Part shown: piece after piece, positions 61,881-64,000 of the stretch
How the letters are laid out: each line of letters begins with the position of its first letter
How positions within the stretch are numbered: position 1 is the first letter of the stretch
Origin: a bacterium
GTDB lineage: Bacteria; Verrucomicrobiota; Verrucomicrobiia; Limisphaerales; J093
NCBI GenBank assembly: GCA_021823625.1
Contig: JAKANS010000007.1
Span: forward strand, 1-64,000
DNA: 64,000 nt
Direction: 5' to 3'
Made by a program: the position numbers and the translations under genes
The notes under the pieces: model-generated
Databases searched by the model: none
The model's input: only the letters and a program-made list of their open reading frames with translations
Told to the model about the DNA's origin: nothing

Positions 61881-62610
61881 CGCGGCGCGCTGGCGCGCTC
61901 AAATCGCAGTCCCGCCGCCCGATGCCGACCGCTCCCTGGCCGCCGAACGCCTCGGTGACGATCAGCGGATGGTAGGCCTCTTCGAGTAGTTCGGCGGAGG
62001 GAAAGTTCTTGGAGGGCACCACAACTCGATCGGGACGCAGACCGTAACGCACAAAGCCGACGCGGCGCGGGTCGGGCGAGGCCTGACGATCCGCCTGATC
62101 CGTGGACATCCACTTCCCGTCGAGCTTCGCCCAAAGGCGCTCGCCGAAGGCCGAGATGAACTGCGGGGCGTCCACGAGGTGAAAGCACGACTGGGTTGAC
62201 AACTTGCGCAGCGGCTCGCTCGAGGTGTTGCGAAACGCATGGGCAATCCAGAGCGCATGGTTCTCCGCATCCGGAGTCAGCGTCGAGGTCAGTTCGAAGC
62301 GCTCTGTCCGCAGCCGCCAGGCGAGCGCCCCGTTGGTTCCGACCACCCATTGCTGAGTCCGCTCGTTCCCCGTGAAGTTGCTCTACACGACCTTGTCTTC
62401 CGCATACACCGTCTCAGGCAGCCAGAGACAGAACCAGTTGCCGGGCCAGTCGCGGTGCTCAATCGTCAGCGTGGTGACCGGGCGGAGTCGGTGGATGTCA
62501 TAGGAGCGGTTCACTGCTCGGATGGTGAACACCTCGTTTTGGTGGAGAACCGGATGTGCGCGGAGTGGATCCGCTGCCGCGGCATCCAGCGGCTTGACCT
62601 TGAGGTTTTT
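61880..62610 (-). pseudogene. Interrupted minus-strand gene of unknown function
   Basis: A coherent protein runs from the frameshift point of the DUF1080 gene: DPLRAHPVLHQNEVFTIRAVNRSYDIHRLRPVTTLTIEHRDWPGNWFCLWLPETVYAEDKVV, then a TAG at 62383-62385, then in the same frame SNFTGNERTQQWVVGTNGALAWRLRTERFELTSTLTPDAENHALWIAHAFRNTS and on to YHPLIVTEAFGGQGAVGIG. The TAG sits where a Trp codon (TGG) would be one base away. I do not recognise the family; the sequence looks like a sugar-active or beta-sandwich domain. The C-terminus is lost at the ~61870 junction. Confidence 0.55.
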
Positions 62611-63299
62611 GAATAGACCACGCTTTCCGCGTCGTGCGCTTGCAGGGCGAACGTGCCGCGCGACAGCTTCCGTTCGGAGAACCACGGCGGGTGGCGGACG
62701 ACGAATCCTTCCGGCTCCGTCCAGTCCACCACGGTCTGGCCGTCCATCTTGATGACCACCCGCTTGCCGCGCACGATGACGCGCAGATGGAACCACTCAT
62801 CGTCCCGCACCAGCGCTTCGGTGACATCCGCCACGGCGTAGAGGCTCCCCGTCTTGCGCTTTTCCTGCTTGGTGTTGTTGACCTGAATCTCAAAGCCTTT
62901 CTGCGGCCAGGCGTTCGCCACGAACTCCGTGTGGAAATAGATGCCGCTGTTGGAATCAGGTTCGGTCCTGACGTCGGCCTGGAACTCGAAGTCGGTGAAT
63001 GAGGCGTGGCCGTCCGAGCCGGCGTAGAACAGATGGCATTGGGGATGCGGAGCCTGCCCCTCGATCGCCGTGCCGCGGGCGTGGGCGACGATCATGCCCT
63101 CGCGGACGGAGAACGACGCGGGGTCTTCGCTGGCCTTCCAGCCGGCCAAGCTCTGGCCATCAAAGAGCAGCCTCCAGCCGGCTTGCTTCTCCGCATCGGT
63201 GAGGGTGTTCGGCTCGGCGGCGCCCGCCATCAACGACGCGCTCATGACAATGCCGCAGCAGACGCCAGTCAGTATGAGGTGGGTGAATTTCATTTTCAT
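62511..63299 (-). pseudogene. DUF1080 protein with a one-base frameshift near its end
   Basis: The start overlaps the previous gene's stop (ATGA) and gives signal peptide MKMKFTHLILTGVCCGIVMSASLMAGAAE. Next come the DUF1080 blocks TDAEKQAGWRLLFDGQSLAGWKASEDPASFSVREGMIVAHARG, DFEFQADVRTEPDSNSGIYFHTEF, FEIQVNNTKQEKRKTGSLYAV and SRGTFALQAHDAESVVY. The family should now read FKNLKVKPL; the DNA has TATTCAAAAACC where TATTTCAAAAACC would keep the frame, so one T is missing at ~62612. Most of the domain is intact, and the damage affects only the last strand, so it may be recent or a sequencing error. Confidence 0.85.
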
Positions 63300-64000
63300 G
63301 GTTCTTGTTTCTTGGTTGCGATGTAAAGCACCGCGTCGCCGGCGAAGGGAGCTTTGAACTGGCGTTTGGCCCCGCCAGCGGTGGCTTCGCCGGACGTGAT
63401 CGTGCCTTTAACCGGATGCATCCACTCGACGGTCAGCGGCCCCTTGACCGCCCCAAGGTCCACCGTCACCGCCCCGCCGTCGGGCAGATACACCAGATAC
63501 TCCTTTCGAGGGTTGGCCAGGCAGTAACCGGAACTTGCCAGCTCATTGCGCGGCGTCGTCGCGGCCAGGTTCATCCGCTCGGCATAACGCAGCGCGTAGC
63601 CCAGGTTGCGCCGCGTGTCTTCCGCATCCATGGTGCGAGGCAGCCAGGGCGACTGATCCGGGTAGTAGTCCATCCAGATCGGGTTGTAGCCCCGCAGAAA
63701 GCTCTTCCACACCCAGTCCCTGCCGCCGCCTTCACCCCAGATATGGTCGGTGTCGAGGATCACGACCTTCTTGCCGTCCGTAGCGGGCGGGTCGGTCTTG
63801 AAGGGGCTGGGGTCACGCGTGTCGCCCGTCGAACCCGGCGAAATCCAGTCGGCGGGGCTGTCGGTCATCACGCCGTTGTCGCTTTTCGTGTAGCCCGTCA
63901 TGCCGATGGGATGCTGCTGGGGCTTGCCCCTTTCGTATTCCTTGACGTACCGAATCATGTGGTACTGCCATTCCTTGGAGAAGTCGAAGTTGCTCTCGTT
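63296..64000 (-). CDS. Glycoside hydrolase with C-terminal beta domain, partial
   Basis: The gene continues beyond the window edge; only ~234 residues are visible (NESNFDFSKEWQYHMIRYVKEYERGKPQQHPIGMTGYTK... onward). The N-terminal visible part belongs to a TIM-barrel enzyme (NESNFDFSKEWQ is an acid/base-type N-E block; VVILDTDHIWGEGGGRDWVWKSFLRGYNPIWMDYY comes late in the barrel). The end is a small beta-sandwich (YLVYLPDGGAVTVDLGAVKGPLTVEWMHPVKG) like the putative collagen-binding C-terminal domain on DUF4038/GH140-type hydrolases. It is translationally coupled to the DUF1080 gene downstream. Exact family is uncertain. Confidence 0.75.
   Translation of the reverse strand, partial: NESNFDFSKEWQYHMIRYVKEYERGKPQQHPIGMTGYTKSDNGVMTDSPADWISPGSTGDTRDPSPFKTDPPATDGKKVVILDTDHIWGEGGGRDWVWKSFLRGYNPIWMDYYPDQSPWLPRTMDAEDTRRNLGYALRYAERMNLAATTPRNELASSGYCLANPRKEYLVYLPDGGAVTVDLGAVKGPLTVEWMHPVKGTITSGEATAGGAKRQFKAPFAGDAVLYIATKKQEP

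Overview
The window looks like chromosomal (probably metagenome-assembled) DNA from a GC-rich Verrucomicrobiota bacterium of the Pedosphaera/Limisphaera kind. The basis is family content rather than a marker gene: a PVC-type fusion of a sugar-dehydrogenase-like propeller, HEAT repeats and cytochrome c, secreted DUF1080 proteins, Tat-exported Gfo/Idh/MocA oxidoreductases, a ThuA protein, tandem HEAT-repeat proteins, an H-X9-DG-like pseudopilin and many secreted glycoside hydrolases. Housekeeping genes are scattered among them (trpF, rpmB, pdxH, rpsT, nfi, comM-like, tRNA-Ser, initiator tRNA). No CRISPR array, rRNA operon, complete transposase or replication origin was seen.

Layout. 0-9 kb: tRNA-Ser, two HEAT proteins, a MITE-like foldback element, an FmdB zinc ribbon, trpF and the 999-aa PVC cytochrome. 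9-18.9 kb: a pseudopilin/TolB-like propeller pair, Gfo/Idh/MocA and ThuA, rpmB, a SerK/DUF1015 protein between two foldback repeats, and pdxH. 19-24.5 kb: an archaic (Csu/spore-coat-U type) chaperone-usher pilus locus of pilin, chaperone, usher and two-domain tip, with the pilin gene enclosed by ~350-bp direct repeats. 24.8-28.4 kb: DUF1080, Gfo/Idh/MocA, a quinone reductase and endonuclease V. 28.5-35.6 kb (minus strand): an NtrC-type regulator, a secreted coiled-coil protein, a beta-barrel protein, a histidine kinase and a BNR-like propeller. Between the regulator and the coiled-coil gene lie a sigma-54 -24/-12 site and two phased palindromes that look like activator sites, so the signalling circuit can be read from the DNA. 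35.8-40.5 kb: NCS1 permease, methyltransferase, rpsT and a BadF-kinase/MurQ fusion.

40.6-51.3 kb is a tightly packed nucleotide-sugar operon: RfbF, RfbG, RfbH (E1) and an E3-like reductase should give a CDP-3,6-dideoxy-4-keto-hexose. They are followed by a NeuD-like acyltransferase, a DegT aminotransferase, a GNAT-DegT fusion, a split transketolase and a Wzx-like flippase. No terminal 4-reductase or intact glycosyltransferase is present. I infer an aminated, acylated and possibly two-carbon-branched dideoxy sugar, which may be new.

51.8-56.1 kb carries two translationally close secreted polysaccharide-degrading enzymes. From 56.2 kb to the end most material is broken: a truncated Hjc-like resolvase beside an XRE regulator and the initiator tRNA, a GH116 fragment abutting a CDP-alcohol phosphatidyltransferase fragment, a frameshifted parvulin, a frameshifted secreted protein, a DUF1080 gene with a one-base frameshift, and a gene interrupted by TAG. 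Only the comM-like gene and the edge-truncated glycoside hydrolase are intact there. This may be a real gene graveyard or poor assembly near a contig end.
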